Shown here: positions 27,258 to 39,100 of the stretch, piece by piece
How positions within the stretch are numbered: the stretch's first letter is position 1
Layout: every line of letters begins with the position of its first letter
Assembly: GCA_900168235.1 (NCBI GenBank)
Contig: FUZG01000001.1
Coordinates: 372,001 to 436,000, forward strand
Length of the DNA: 64,000 nt
Direction of reading: 5' to 3'
Source of the DNA: Lachnospiraceae bacterium
Lineage (GTDB): Bacteria > Bacillota > Clostridia > Lachnospirales > Lachnospiraceae
Position numbers and translations under genes: made by a program
The notes under the pieces: model-generated
What the model saw: the letters and a program-made list of their open reading frames with translations, nothing else
What the model was told of the DNA's origin: nothing
Databases searched by the model: none

Positions 27258-27325
27258 AAACTGCGCTTAACGCGCTCAAGCGATAAATAGCTGAATTTAA
27301 ATTGACTTAATGATGTCACGAACCG

Positions 27326-27390
27326 CTTCGCTGCTGCGAAGCGTATATCCCTGACCTCATAATTATAGAACCATAAAAATGCACGGTCAA
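27326..27390 (-). promoter_or_regulatory. Promoter and leader hairpin of the diguanylate cyclase
   Basis: TTGACC (27385-27390), a 17-nt spacer and a perfect TATAAT (27362-27367). A perfect 8-bp hairpin CGCTTCGC-AGCA-GCGAAGCG follows at 27326-27345 in the ~98-nt leader. Confidence 0.75.
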
Positions 27391-27403
27391 TGCAACAATC
27401 TTA

Positions 27404-28483
27404 TTACATTTCCTGCTCCTCGAGACCTGCGAGCTTTCGTGCCTGGTCTTCTGCAGCAAGAGCATCGATAACACCGTCAATATCACCGTCCATGACCTTA
27501 TCAAGAGAATAGATCGTGAGATTTATCCTGTGGTCTGTGAGACGTGACTGCGGGAAATTATATGTACGGATTTTTTCCGAACGGTCTCCTGTACCGACCT
27601 GACTCTTTCTGAGGGAAGCCTCAGCCGCATGAGCTTTTTCTCTCTCAAGCTCATAAAGCTTTGCACGAAGTACCTTAAAAGCCTTCGCCTTATTTTTTAT
27701 CTGGCTCTTCTCATCCTGACAGGAAATAACGATACCCGTCGGATAATGCGTAAGTCTTACCGCAGAATCTGTCGTATTTACGCACTGACCACCGTTTCCG
27801 CTGGCACGGAATACATCTACACGACAGTCATTTGGATCGATATCGACCTCGACCTCAGTAGCTTCCGGCATGATAGCGACCGTAACTGTTGATGTATGGA
27901 TACGTCCGCCTGATTCTGTCTGGGGTACACGCTGTACACGATGAACTCCGCTCTCGAATTTCAGCTTTGAATAAGCGCCGTTTCCATTTATGAGAAAGCT
28001 CACATACTTCATTCCGCCGATACCTGTATCCTCTACATCAGTAGTTTCTACAGAAAATCCATGGCGCTCTGCATAACGGACATACATCCTGTAAAGAGAA
28101 GCTGCGAACAATGCTGCCTCTTCTCCTCCGGCACCTGCTCTGATCTCAACGACTACATTTCTGTCATCCGCTTCATCCTTGGGAATGAGCAGGAGTTTCA
28201 GTGCCTTCTCCAGATCAGGCTGTCTCCGCTTTGCATCTGCAAGCTCTTCTCTTGCAAGGCTCTTAAGCTCAGGGTCAGACTCTTCCTCGATCATTTTTTC
28301 TGCATCAAGTAGCGCCTGCTCATTTTTCTCATATTCGTTATATGCCTCCACGACCGGAAGCAATCTGTTCTGCTCCTTCATGAGATCCATCAGCCTGTTA
28401 CTGTCTCCGGCTGTTGACGGATCATTTATCAGGCGTGTCACTTCCTCATAGCGCAGAGCGGTTTCTTTTAGCCTTTCAAACAT
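27404..28483 (-). CDS. prfA: Peptide chain release factor 1
   Basis: This 359-residue RF1 terminates translation at UAA and UAG. The catalytic GGQ is at residues 231-233 (SGNGGQCVN). The stop-codon recognition region contains the PET-like motif PQTESGGR. Domain 1 is a helical bundle. It overlaps prmC by 16 nt; PrmC methylates the Gln of this GGQ, so the pair is functional as well as physical. Confidence 0.98.
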   Translation of the reverse strand: MFERLKETALRYEEVTRLINDPSTAGDSNRLMDLMKEQNRLLPVVEAYNEYEKNEQALLDAEKMIEEESDPELKSLAREELADAKRRQPDLEKALKLLLIPKDEADDRNVVVEIRAGAGGEEAALFAASLYRMYVRYAERHGFSVETTDVEDTGIGGMKYVSFLINGNGAYSKLKFESGVHRVQRVPQTESGGRIHTSTVTVAIMPEATEVEVDIDPNDCRVDVFRASGNGGQCVNTTDSAVRLTHYPTGIVISCQDEKSQIKNKAKAFKVLRAKLYELEREKAHAAEASLRKSQVGTGDRSEKIRTYNFPQSRLTDHRINLTIYSLDKVMDGDIDGVIDALAAEDQARKLAGLEEQEM

Positions 28484-29301
28484 CTGACAACTCTCTCATT
28501 TCCTGAATAGTCTTTTACAACTTCGATATCTTTGTAGCCTTCTTCTGTAAGAATCTGACGCAGTGCATCTCCTTCATCAAATCCGATCTCGAAAAACAGC
28601 CGTCCCTCAGACTCCAGATAATCCTTTGCCTCATGAGCGATCCTGCGGTAGAAATCCAGACCGTCCTCTCCTCCGTCAAGGGCGAGATGAGGCTCATGGA
28701 GACGCACTTCTTCCATAAGTCCATCAATATCAGACGTTCTGATATACGGCGGATTAGAAAGGATATAGTCAAACTTTCCTTCTACATTTTCAAAAAGATC
28801 GGACTTTATAAAGCGCACATTCTGAACTTCAAGTTCTTCTGCATTTTTCTCTGAAAGCGCCAGCGCATCGTCAGAAATATCCACGCCTACGCCCTCTATA
28901 TCATTTTTATATCTCATGAGAGAAAGAAGGATGCATCCGGAACCTGTGCATACGTCAAGGACTCTTGCTCCATCCTCAACAAATGTCATGGCTTCTTCCA
29001 CAAGAAACTCTGTGTCGATCCTGGGGATAAGCACATTTTCAGACACATTAAAATCAAGTCCCATAAAGTTCATGGTTCCCGTAAGATGCTGAAGAGGCAC
29101 GTGTCCGCCTCTTTTTTCTGTAAGAAGCTGATAAAGCGTCTCTTCTCTTTCTGTCAGCTCTTCATCACCATGCGCCAGAAAAAATGTCCTGTCCTTACCC
29201 GTTACATGCATGAGGAGCAGGGACGCATCGGTCGCAGCGTCTTTATCATCCGCTTCTTTTAAGTATTCTGTACTTTTACGAAGTGCCTCGCTGTAGGTCA
29301 T
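28468..29301 (-). CDS. prmC: Peptide chain release factor N5-glutamine methyltransferase
   Basis: This 277-residue SAM-dependent methyltransferase has the SAM loop [15 protein letters not shown] and the catalytic NPPY at residues 183-186. The N-terminal helical domain binds the release factor. It lies between DUF1385 (4-nt overlap) and prfA (16-nt overlap). Confidence 0.96.
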   Translation of the reverse strand: MTYSEALRKSTEYLKEADDKDAATDASLLLMHVTGKDRTFFLAHGDEELTEREETLYQLLTEKRGGHVPLQHLTGTMNFMGLDFNVSENVLIPRIDTEFLVEEAMTFVEDGARVLDVCTGSGCILLSLMRYKNDIEGVGVDISDDALALSEKNAEELEVQNVRFIKSDLFENVEGKFDYILSNPPYIRTSDIDGLMEEVRLHEPHLALDGGEDGLDFYRRIAHEAKDYLESEGRLFFEIGFDEGDALRQILTEEGYKDIEVVKDYSGNERVVRCLKG

Positions 29302-30287
29302 GCTTCTACCTCTTTACAGACTATGTTCTCTAACTCTTCGTCTGTCTTATTAAAATTCTCTTTCAGATATTTTTTCCAGTCATAAACAGCTTCCACGGAT
29401 GCGATGCCGATCTCGATCATGCTGTCATCAGGCTCTGCTGTAGTGAGCTTCTGTAAAAGGAGTCCCGGTACTGACATTGCTCTTACCAGAGGATTATTGC
29501 TCTTTCCCGCAAGTCTTATAAGCTCATATGCGATTCCTGCTATAACAGGGATCAGAACGATACGGAGAACTACCTTTGTGAGTCTGTCAGGGGTCTGTAT
29601 CACTGCAAAAAGAAGGATAGATACCACCATTACATAAAGCAGAAAGCTCGTACCGCATCTCCTGTGCTGTCTGGAAGCCGCACGAACATTTTCTACAGTA
29701 AGGGGATTTCCGTTTTCCAGACAGTTGATACATTTATGCTCAGCGCCGTGATATCTGAACACACGCTTGATATCTTCCATACCGGAAATTGCCGTGATGT
29801 AGAGGAGAAAGATCAGCATACGGATGAGACCTTCAATGAGCGCCAGCAGATGAGGCTCTGTGATCCACTTCTTAAAAAGCTGTGATGCGAAAAATGGGAT
29901 CACCATAAAAAGTCCCATTGCCATCATCACCGCAAGGATCATGATAACGACTGAAAGTATGCTGTCGCCTGCTGACTTCTTCTCGCCTGAATCTCTCTTT
30001 TTAAGGGTATCCTCATCCTCTGTATAGAAATCAACAGAGTAATTAAGGCTCTTCATTCCGAGAACGAGCGAATCCAGAAAACTAAAGATTCCTCTTATAA
30101 AAGGGATCTTGTAGACAGCTTTTACCGGAATGATTCCTTCAAAGCGGTCCTGCATTACCTCGATCTTTCCATCCGGGCGTCTGACAGCTACTGCATAACG
30201 GTCTTCGTTACGCATCATAACGCCTTCCATTACCGCCTGTCCGCCGATACCGGAGTATTTTGCATTACAACAATCTTTTTTACTCAA
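29298..30287 (-). CDS. DUF1385 (YqhQ-like) membrane protein
   Basis: This 329-residue protein has the DUF1385 signature GIGGQAVMEGVMMRNEDRYAVA at its N-terminus and several membrane helices. It keeps the FRYHGAEHKCINCLENG and RQHRRCGTSFLLYV motifs. The function is unknown. The start codon is TTG, with AAGGA 6 nt upstream. It heads a three-gene unit with prmC and prfA, an arrangement common in Clostridia. Confidence 0.9.
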   Translation of the reverse strand: MSKKDCCNAKYSGIGGQAVMEGVMMRNEDRYAVAVRRPDGKIEVMQDRFEGIIPVKAVYKIPFIRGIFSFLDSLVLGMKSLNYSVDFYTEDEDTLKKRDSGEKKSAGDSILSVVIMILAVMMAMGLFMVIPFFASQLFKKWITEPHLLALIEGLIRMLIFLLYITAISGMEDIKRVFRYHGAEHKCINCLENGNPLTVENVRAASRQHRRCGTSFLLYVMVVSILLFAVIQTPDRLTKVVLRIVLIPVIAGIAYELIRLAGKSNNPLVRAMSVPGLLLQKLTTAEPDDSMIEIGIASVEAVYDWKKYLKENFNKTDEELENIVCKEVEA

Positions 30288-30340
30288 GTCTTTTCCTTTC
30301 CATCATGTCATGTGGATATATTAAATCGTATATGTAAAAT

Positions 30341-30362
30341 GGGCGGAACAATCGTTCCGCCC
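30341..30362 (-). terminator. Terminator after rpmE
   Basis: Perfect 9-bp stem GGGCGGAAC-GATT-GTTCCGCCC, followed on the minus strand by ATTTTAC. Confidence 0.75.
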
Positions 30363-30420
30363 ATCTGATCAACTCGCAAGCACGTTGTCCGTAGCCAGAC
30401 AGCGGTCATCGAATTTCTGA

Positions 30421-30627
30421 TTAGTCGTTCTTCATACCGTACTTCTTGTTGAACTTCTCGATACGTCCATCAGCACGTGTAGTTCTCTGCATTCCTGTGT
30501 AGAACGGATGGCACTTAGAGCAAACTTCAACACGGATCTCAGGCTTTGTGGAACCTGTTGTGAATGTGTTACCGCAGTTGCATGTTACCTTTGCCTCATA
30601 GTACTTCGGCTGGATATCTTCTCTCAT
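30421..30627 (-). CDS. rpmE: 50S ribosomal protein L31
   Basis: This 68-residue L31 is the zinc-binding form, with C16-x-C18 and C36-x2-C39 and the family motif CHPFYTGMQ. It has its own terminator and lies between rho and DUF1385, a common order in Firmicutes. Confidence 0.97.
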   Translation of the reverse strand: MREDIQPKYYEAKVTCNCGNTFTTGSTKPEIRVEVCSKCHPFYTGMQRTTRADGRIEKFNKKYGMKND

Positions 30628-30686
30628 TTCAAAATTCCTTTCTGATACCGTAGATTTCTAACCCGCGGTCAAAAAAAATAAATCAT

Positions 30687-30708
30687 GACGAAGGTACACA
30701 CCTTCATC
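30687..30708 (-). terminator. Terminator after rho
   Basis: Stem GATGAAGGT-GTGT-ACCTTCGTC (one mismatch), followed by ATGATTTATTTTTTTT on the minus strand. Confidence 0.8.
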
Positions 30709-30756
30709 TTAAAACAGCCATATAATATTATCACAGAGATATATTTTTGGCAAGCA

Positions 30757-32334
30757 TCAATAGAACCGAATCTTCTTTACCAGTTCATTGAACTCACGGT
30801 TGCTCCTTGTCCTTGCAAAAAGATCAATGAGTTTTTCTGCTGCATCGTCTGACTTTATGCCGTTCAGAGCCTTGTGGATTATCTCTGTTGCTTCCATTTC
30901 CTGTTCTGAGAGCAGAAGATCATCTCTTCTGGTTCCTGATTTCTGGAGATCGATTGCCGGGAACACTCTCTTTTCCTGGAGCTTTCTGTTAAGAACCATC
31001 TCCATATTACCTGTTCCCTTAAATTCCTCGTAAACCACATCATCCATCTTGCTTCCTGTCTCTACGAGAGCAGTTGCAAGAACTGTAAGAGAACCGCCTT
31101 CTCTCATGTTTCTCGCAGCACCAAAGAATCTCTTCGGCATGTGGAGCGCTGCGGGATCAAGACCGCCGGACAGTGTTCTTCCTGAAGGCGGAACAGTAAG
31201 GTTATATGCTCTGGAAAGACGTGTAATAGAATCAAGAAGGATCATGACATCCTTTTTATGCTCAACAAGACGTCTTGCTCTCTCTATGACCATTTCTGAA
31301 ACACGCTTATGGTGTTCCGGAAGCTCATCAAAAGTGGAATAGATAACTTCTACGTTTCTTCCTGTGATGGATTCCATCATATCTGTTACTTCCTCAGGAC
31401 GCTCATCAATAAGAAGGATGATAAGGTGGATGTCCTGATAAGCCTTTGTAACAGCCTTTGCAATATTCTTTAAGAGCGTTGTCTTACCTGCCTTCGGCGG
31501 AGATACGATCATACCTCTCTGTCCCTTACCTACCGGGCTTATTATGTCCATCATACGCATGGCGATGTTGTTATTTCCGCTCTCAAGATTGATTCTCTCA
31601 TTCGGGAATATAGGAGTCATCTCCTCAAAATTCATTCGCTTCTGCGCTTCTGACGGATGGAATCCATTTATGGAACGCACAAAAAGCAGAGCTGAGAATT
31701 TTTCTCCCTGAGTCTTAACTCGTGTATTACCCACGATCATATCGCCTGTTTTTAAGTTAAAACGGCGGATCTGGCTGGGTGCCACATATACGTCATTATC
31801 GCCCGGAAGATAATTTTCGCTTCGGATAAATCCGTATCCATCGGACATAACTTCCAGGATACCGCTTGCAACCTGACCGGAATCCAATGACTCCTTATCC
31901 TGCGGAATATCCATTTCCTGAATAGGAACAGGATTTTCACGTACTTCCGCATTTTCCACAGGTTCGCGTTTTTCTGCGGGCTCAGGGGCTTCAGTTCTCT
32001 GAGGCTTTCTGACCTGATAGGACTTATGTTCATTTCTTCCCGGAGCATGGTCTGCCCGGTTCTGGCTCTGACCATGACTTCTCATGTCCTTTTTCACTTC
32101 AGGTCTGGCTTCTGACCGCGCTTCCGCTTTTGCCTCTGTCTTTTTTTCCGCTTTTTCTGTCTTTACAGCCTTCTGCTCAGGTGCGGCTTTCTCCGTTTCA
32201 CCGCCCTTTTCAGCTTCAAGACACAGACGGTCAATGAGATCCGCTTTTTTCATAGTGGAAATCCCCTTGATACCACGGGCTTTTGCCAGCTCTTTAAGCT
32301 GAACCAGTGGAAGTGTCTGCAGCTTCTCTCTCAT
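30757..32334 (-). CDS. rho: Transcription termination factor Rho
   Basis: This 525-residue Rho has a Rho_N/SAP helix domain ([20 protein letters not shown]). A long, low-complexity Lys/Glu/Arg-rich insert (~residues 45-150) of the type seen in many Gram-positives precedes the RNA-binding cold-shock-like domain ([20 protein letters not shown]) and the ATPase core with Walker [11 protein letters not shown] and [16 protein letters not shown] lies 5 nt before this ATG; a frame to 32373 has no ribosome site. The mRNA leader is about 330 nt. Confidence 0.97.
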   Translation of the reverse strand: MREKLQTLPLVQLKELAKARGIKGISTMKKADLIDRLCLEAEKGGETEKAAPEQKAVKTEKAEKKTEAKAEARSEARPEVKKDMRSHGQSQNRADHAPGRNEHKSYQVRKPQRTEAPEPAEKREPVENAEVRENPVPIQEMDIPQDKESLDSGQVASGILEVMSDGYGFIRSENYLPGDNDVYVAPSQIRRFNLKTGDMIVGNTRVKTQGEKFSALLFVRSINGFHPSEAQKRMNFEEMTPIFPNERINLESGNNNIAMRMMDIISPVGKGQRGMIVSPPKAGKTTLLKNIAKAVTKAYQDIHLIILLIDERPEEVTDMMESITGRNVEVIYSTFDELPEHHKRVSEMVIERARRLVEHKKDVMILLDSITRLSRAYNLTVPPSGRTLSGGLDPAALHMPKRFFGAARNMREGGSLTVLATALVETGSKMDDVVYEEFKGTGNMEMVLNRKLQEKRVFPAIDLQKSGTRRDDLLLSEQEMEATEIIHKALNGIKSDDAAEKLIDLFARTRSNREFNELVKKIRFY

Positions 32335-32702
32335 AGATACCTCCGAAATTGAATTTTTAAAATATATCATCACGACACGGTCTCATCCCGTGTTTTGAAT
32401 TTTCCATTGTCACCGTTCAGACCTCTTGGCAGTAAAGCACGCAGTAAATGCTCCGCTTGCGTGTAAACAGCAACATATTCAATAGTTCCCAGTGGATAAA
32501 TTGCCCGAAATAGAACTTTGATATGGTGATAAATCCGACATTCAAAATGATCTCTTTAAAATCTTCCCGAACTATATATCGGCAAGCACTTCCTGATTAT
32601 TATAGTTTTTATGACTTTTGGGTAATTTGGAATTATTTAAGAGAATTAATGAATTGAAATCAAAACCGTGCACATTATACATCGTCTAATGTTTTTATGC
32701 AA
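32335..32702 (-). promoter_or_regulatory. rho promoter and long leader
   Basis: TTGCAT (32697-32702), a 17-nt spacer and a perfect TATAAT (32674-32679) start an mRNA leader of about 330 nt with no open frame I trust. A CACGG-GATGAGA-CCGTG hairpin lies about 40 nt before the rho start. Long leaders are used for rho autoregulation in other bacteria; that is only an analogy here. Confidence 0.6.
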
Positions 32703-32756
32703 TAAAAAACTTCACATAAAATCAATGCCAAAATATCAGAATTTAAACATAAGAAA

Positions 32757-32796
32757 GCCGCGCGTTCTCCGTGACGTCTCACGAAGACCGCGCGGC
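32757..32796 (-). terminator. Terminator after the 88-residue membrane protein
   Basis: GCCGCGCG/CGCGCGGC outer stem with an inner CGTGA-CGTC-TCACG stem; TTTCTTATGTTT follows on the minus strand. Confidence 0.7.
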
Positions 32797-32811
32797 CTCC
32801 CTCTGATAAAG

Positions 32812-33078
32812 TTATCTCCACTCTCCGTTTTCCGTATTAGTCTCCGCGGAAAGCTTTCTTATCTTCTTGTACTGACTGTGTCCGATCAGTGTTGCCGATG
32901 CTATGATAACAGCGGCAATTATCGTTACGATCGGATCATAGTGGCACTTCCAGAAGAAGGAGATCACTATAAGTGCTAAAACAAAGATTATAGTTACTGC
33001 ATTGTCCCATTTGCGCATCCCTGTGCGCTTCTTTTCATGGTCATCTCTTTCATATTCCTTGTTGTTATCGTTCGTCAT
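32812..33078 (-). CDS. Small two-helix membrane protein, 88 residues
   Basis: I do not recognise a family. The N-terminus is very polar (NDNNKEYERDDHEKKRTG). Two membrane helices follow (AVTIIFVLALIVISFFW and PIVTIIAAVIIASATLIG), and the C-terminus is charged. It lies 40 nt after the giant surface protein and before a strong terminator, so it is probably the last gene of that operon. Confidence 0.6.
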   Translation of the reverse strand: MTNDNNKEYERDDHEKKRTGMRKWDNAVTIIFVLALIVISFFWKCHYDPIVTIIAAVIIASATLIGHSQYKKIRKLSAETNTENGEWR

Positions 33079-33118
33079 GCCTTACTCCTTTCTCTGATCC
33101 ATAAACTGTTCTTCCCGA

Positions 33119-36100
33119 TCAACCATTATTCTGTGCATCCTGCTGCTCGTCGTTATCCTCACTAAGTTCCTTAATGAGTTTACGTCTTGCTGCGATTCGG
33201 ATTGCATTGTACAGAGTATATGCGATCGTGAGAAGAAGGATCAGCCAGTGTATCCAGCATGCTTCTTCACGTACACCAAGCACATCTGAAATGAGATCAT
33301 GATCTTCCTCAGCAGGCTCTTCGCCTTCCTCAGGTGCTGCAGGTTCGCTTCTGATACCAAGAACCTCACCTTCGATATCACCGAGAGCCGGTACAGCTCC
33401 TGCTGCGGGAATCAATGTACCACCGGGTCCTGCGATAGCTCCGATAGCTCCGCCTATAGGTGCTGTTGCAGCTGTAAACGGTAAAATCGTTCCACCAGGT
33501 GCTGCTACAGGAGCTCCGGGTGTTCCGGTAGGTGTAATGACGGGATCGTTTCCGCCTCCGCCACCGCCGCGCCTCTTAATGGTTAATGTACCGGGGGTTG
33601 TTGTAACGTTGTAATCCGGTGTACCGTTATAAGCTACGTTGATAGCATAAACACCAACTGCTTCACCTGCCTCACGGGTAAGTGACCATGTTACTTCATT
33701 ATTGTAAATATTTCCTACTACTTCTGCCTCAAATGCAGGATCTGCATCACCTCTGTTCTTCGTGAGGCTCTTTGCCTTGATTCCAACAGGTGCCTGTTCT
33801 ATTTCAAGTGAACCATACTCATATGAAAGAGCGTAGTTCGTACTCTTGAATGTACTGCTGCTTGCTACAGTAAACGTATTCTTACTGCTTCCTGCATGCA
33901 GCTGGCTTCCTGTCATGGTGATCTCAGGTGTCTGACCCTCTACAAGGCGATCGATCGTTACATTATTAGTTGTTGTAAGCGGTTTTCCGTCATAGACCTT
34001 CTTTGCTCCTACAGAACCTGCCTTTGCTATTCTGGGAGTGATCTCAAACGGAATATGGTACGGAGGGATATCTTTATAGTTATCACTCTTAACAACTGCA
34101 ACGATGTCAAGTTTAGTAACATCTGTGTAGGAAGGAAGATCCTCATATGAGTATCCATCTCCTTCATCATCAATGTCTGCCTCGTCAATAGAAGCATTTA
34201 CCCTTCCGTTAGTACTGTTATTACCGCTGACTACATAATATACAACTGTGTAGTTTCCGGATATTCCGTCAACACTTACCGAATCAACCTTCCAATACTT
34301 TCCGTCATACTCTACATTGATAGGATTTCCAGAAACGTGAACCTTGCCGTCCGGTGATGCAGCCCTGATATTAAGGTAGCCCTTGATCACATCAACTGTA
34401 AACTGCTCTGTAACGTCTGTACCGGATCCATCGGTAACTACTACGCCATCACTTCCATAAGTGATCACTGTTTCGTATATTGATGCTTCAATTCCCTCAG
34501 CTCTTGCAGAAACTCCGGATACAGTATATGTCTCGCCATCAATATCAAACGCTGTTTTTTCAAAGCCTTCTACAAACAGCATCTCACCTGTGTAATCAAC
34601 ATCAAGGCTGTTAGCTGACAATATGATTGTCCTTGTCTCGCTGCTGAGCGCTCTCCATTCGACGTTACCGATAACATGAATTACAGGAATATCTGAAACA
34701 ACGCCATTTTCGGTCGAACGCCACTCAACAGTATTAAGACGAGCAACCCATGTCTTGCCATCAACAACCGTTTCAGCGTTAACCACTTCACCATTAGTCT
34801 TTAACCAGTAAGTAACACCGTTGTACTCATATCTTCCGGCTTCGCGCCACTGGAAATTTGAAATGTGCTTATTGACATCATCTCCGGTAAGCTCTTCCCT
34901 GTTTTCTGCAAGGAACTTACTGATCTCAGCTGTTCCAACCCAGATGTTAGCTCCATCCGGATTATCTACATATTTCTGTCCATTATCCTCAGGTGCATTT
35001 GCAGCCTGCCCCTCTGTCGGAACCTTAACAAATGTATTTGCTAATACTCCGCTGGGAGACTCATCCTGCTTATATCCTGCATAGAGGATCATGTCTCCGG
35101 TTACACCAGTGCTGAAATTGTACTCGTTACGGCACTCCGGATCGGAACACCACTTATCGAATACAAATCCATTCATAGAAGGTGATATTTCAGGCTTAAC
35201 TGCAACACTTCCTTCACTGACCGTCTGAGGCTTCGGAACCGGTATGCCGCCAAGTGTATTGAAGGATACTGTAAACATCCTGGGATTGATCACCAATTTT
35301 CCGGGTACATATGTGATCTTATACCGCTCAGCGATATTAACTCCATAACCGCCCTTGATCGAAGGTTTTCCTGTGAATACTGTATCATATGTTCCGACAT
35401 CTGTTCCCTTAGCAATGGCTGTGATTCCGGTAATCTGATTTGTACCACTTCCAACCTGGATCTGTGTAGGTGAATAGCCTTCTACTTTATGTTCCTGTCC
35501 GTCATAAGTCACTTCTCCGCTGTTACCTGAAATCGTAAGAGGAGTAAGACCATTCTCAACCTTAACCCAATCGGCTTCAGCATCAATGTGGTAGTTTGAA
35601 TCACCCTTCGGTTTCTTAATAACGTAGTACTCAAATGTTGACATATCGGCTCTCCACAATTCGCCGTTTTCTACAACGTCAACATAGTACTTACCATCGA
35701 TCTTCAAGATCCAGCAGACAAGACGTCCAGATTCCCGAATATCTATGATACCATTAGCCTTCGGTTCCTTATAAGGTTTTGCATTTTTAACATGATCAGC
35801 AAGATCAGATTTATTATAGGATGAATATGTCCCCGCAATATACGATGTTACATTAGCTTTTCCAACCTTCAGATAATTCGCGATCGGATAACCGTTGCAT
35901 TCTTCCGGGAATTTAGAGGTTTTTTCAACAGGTTTCGGTTTTATGGACTCTGACGGGATACGGATATGGATAGTAGCATTAGTGCTAATTGTCATATCCT
36001 TTTCGTATCCTGCATACAGGATCATGTCAGCACTTACCGGTGTATTAAAATCATACTCATTCTGTGCTGCTTCCTCTGTATACCATCCATTAAATACATG

Positions 36101-39100
36101 TCCTGCTTTCTTGGGATCTGTCTCAGGCTTTTTAGCCTTGTCGCCTCGACGAACTGACTGATCAACAGGTTCAGGAGAACCTCCCATTGCATTAAAGGAA
36201 ACTGTGTACTCCCTGAGCTTTACATCAACAACGATCTCTGTATTGCCCGTAATAGTTCCTGTGATAGCCGTTACAGGATTAGTATTTGTATCGCCGTTTC
36301 CTACCCTGTATCCTACATACTCATATTGATCATCCACTGTAATAGCGCTGAAACTGTACTTTGTATCAGCAATAACAGGGATGCCATCTGAGCTTACCGT
36401 TACATGCTCTTTAACACCTTCTGCATCCTCAAGTGTAAGATCATACTTTACAGGAGACTCTTCACCAAAGAATGTATCTGTTGTTACATCATGCACATCA
36501 AACTTCAGCTTGTACTCTGATGTCCATCCTGCATAAAGTGTCATTCCTGCAGTAACAGGAGTATCAAAGTTATAAAGTTCTGTGCCGCCGTCTGTTGTAA
36601 ACCATCCGTCAAATCTGCTGCCGGACTTTTTAGGATCTTCCGGTCTCTGAACCTTTCCATTATAAGAAACTGTCTGATTCTCCGGAATCGGTTCTCCGCC
36701 CTTGGTGTCAAACTTTACAACATAGCCTGTATCTTCTTTATTCCACTTAACCCAACCATCTACATGATATCCTACAGTATTAAGATCAGATGGTTCTTTC
36801 TTTGCTTCATACCAGTTGATAGCATTAAGGTCTGCTGTATAAGTAACCTTCGTAGAAATAACAGTTATCTTATTTCCACTGACTTTGATTGAGTAACCAT
36901 TCTTATCTTCATCAACAGGTGAACGCATTGTTCCCGCAAATACATGTGTGTCGAAATCAGAATGATTGCTGGCAACAAACTGATCAAAATTGGATGTTAC
37001 ATACTTGTCAACCCGTCCGGACTTAACCACACCAACGCTTATGAACTGATCAGTAGGATGTCCATCCGTTCCTTGCTGACGATCATCATCATCCTCATAT
37101 CCGGATCCCATTATATTAGCCCATGGAGCAACAAGATATGCTGTTGCATCTGATCCCTTTGCTGTATCAGGATCCCATAATGCTGTGAGAGTGATATCAC
37201 TCGTGTAAGCTCCGGCTTCGATTACTCTTATAGGCTGATTGCCGTTTGTTCCGAGTTCTTTCCATGCCCTGAAAACAAATCCCGGATTCTTAGGATCATT
37301 CAGTGTGATTGTGTCGTTAACCGTAAACTCTGTAGGATTTCCAGCACCATTAACTGCTTTATTACCGCTCAGATCATATGTAATCTTATACTTTAACGGC
37401 TCAGCAGAAATATTAACAACATTCTCGCCTTTCTTTAACCTAAATTCCTGCTGTGGATCATACTTGATCTTAGTAGGATCATACCCGGACTTTACTTCTG
37501 CGACAATTTTTACCTTCTTACCACTGGTGTATTCTCCGGTACTTTCCACACCATCTACATAAACAGTGTGTTTTGCTATTCCATCACCATCATTTACTGT
37601 AAGTACACACGCTTCTGCCTTATCTACAGTGATCCTTACATGAATATCCTCGTCGGTGAATGTAAATACACCGCTTTCATTATCATTGTAACGAATAGTA
37701 CCCGGATCATAGCCAGGCGCTGCACTTGCCGAGATAGTAATTACATCTCCATAATGGAAATCATGCGTTTGTACAGGAGGATCGATTTTATCTCCGCTCA
37801 GTGATACTGAATAGCTTACAATATGAGCCTGTTTCTCTATCTTTAACCTATATGTCTTCTGAGACCACTTTGCAGCTACACTGACGTCACCCTTAAAATC
37901 TTCGGAGATCGAACTGATCGGATTGTTATTTGAGGCATCTACCCATCCCTCAAACTTATAACCTTCTCTAATTACATCTCCTGCTTTTGGAAGAACAGTC
38001 TTTACCTTATAGATATGCTCAGTCGGAGCATTAACACCGTTCTTGAATCTGCCTCCCTTAAGGTCATAGCTTACATTATATTTCTTGCTGACAAACGGAA
38101 TGACAATTTCTGTATCTCCAACTATTTCTCCGCTTATCACAGACTGTTCAGGATTACCATATTCAAATCCATCCAGCGGAGTAATGTTAGAAATCTCATA
38201 CGTTGTACCGCGTGCCAGTTCGGACCATGAGCAAACACCATCTCTCTGAACCTCGCCGCCGATCTTAACTTTTACAGATCCTAAGTGCTTAAGTTCCTGA
38301 GCGTGTCCTGAATTAAGCGAACCTTTGATCTTAAGAGATGAATTTGCCTTTGTCCACTGTGCAAACAGTGTAATATTCCTGTCCTCATCAGTCGCTGCGC
38401 TTATGTACGATGCTTCATCGGAATATCTGGTTCCGTTACCCTCTCTCTTTGTATCCCATCCGACGAAATCATACCCCTCAACTTTGAAAGCATTCTTAGT
38501 GAGATTATCTTCGCTTCCTACGAAAATTTCCTGATCATCCATGGATCCCGACGCACTCATATGATGCGGCGGATTACTGTCAAAGTGAATGGTGTCCTTA
38601 TAAGCAGTTAATGTGATAACACTATCAGAAGCACCTGTCTCGAGTGTCTGATATCCACTCTTGCTTATAACGATGGATGTGATATCTCCTGCAGAAGTAT
38701 CATATACGAGTTCAACAGAACCGTTTGATCCTGTCTCACCACTTACTGAGGTATCACCCTGCTTAAGAGTAACCAGAGCACCCTTAACTGCATTTCCATT
38801 CTGATCCACAATTGTCAGGTGAGCCCTTGCAACAGTATCTGCACTTCCTCTTGTTGCAGCTGCTACAAAAATTGTGAAATGATTTGTTTCAAACTCAACT
38901 TCGTCGCCGCCGTTCTGTGAAGAAGAAACCTCTTTTGCAGAATTGAGGTTGTCATTCACATGATAAACCTCAATTGATTCACCATCATCAAGATCGAGAT
39001 TACTAAATGTTACATATGTATGTCCCTTGCTCTTATCAGGCTGAACTGCATGTCCATCATGATAAACCGTAAGGTCAAAAGCAACCGAATCTGTTACGAC

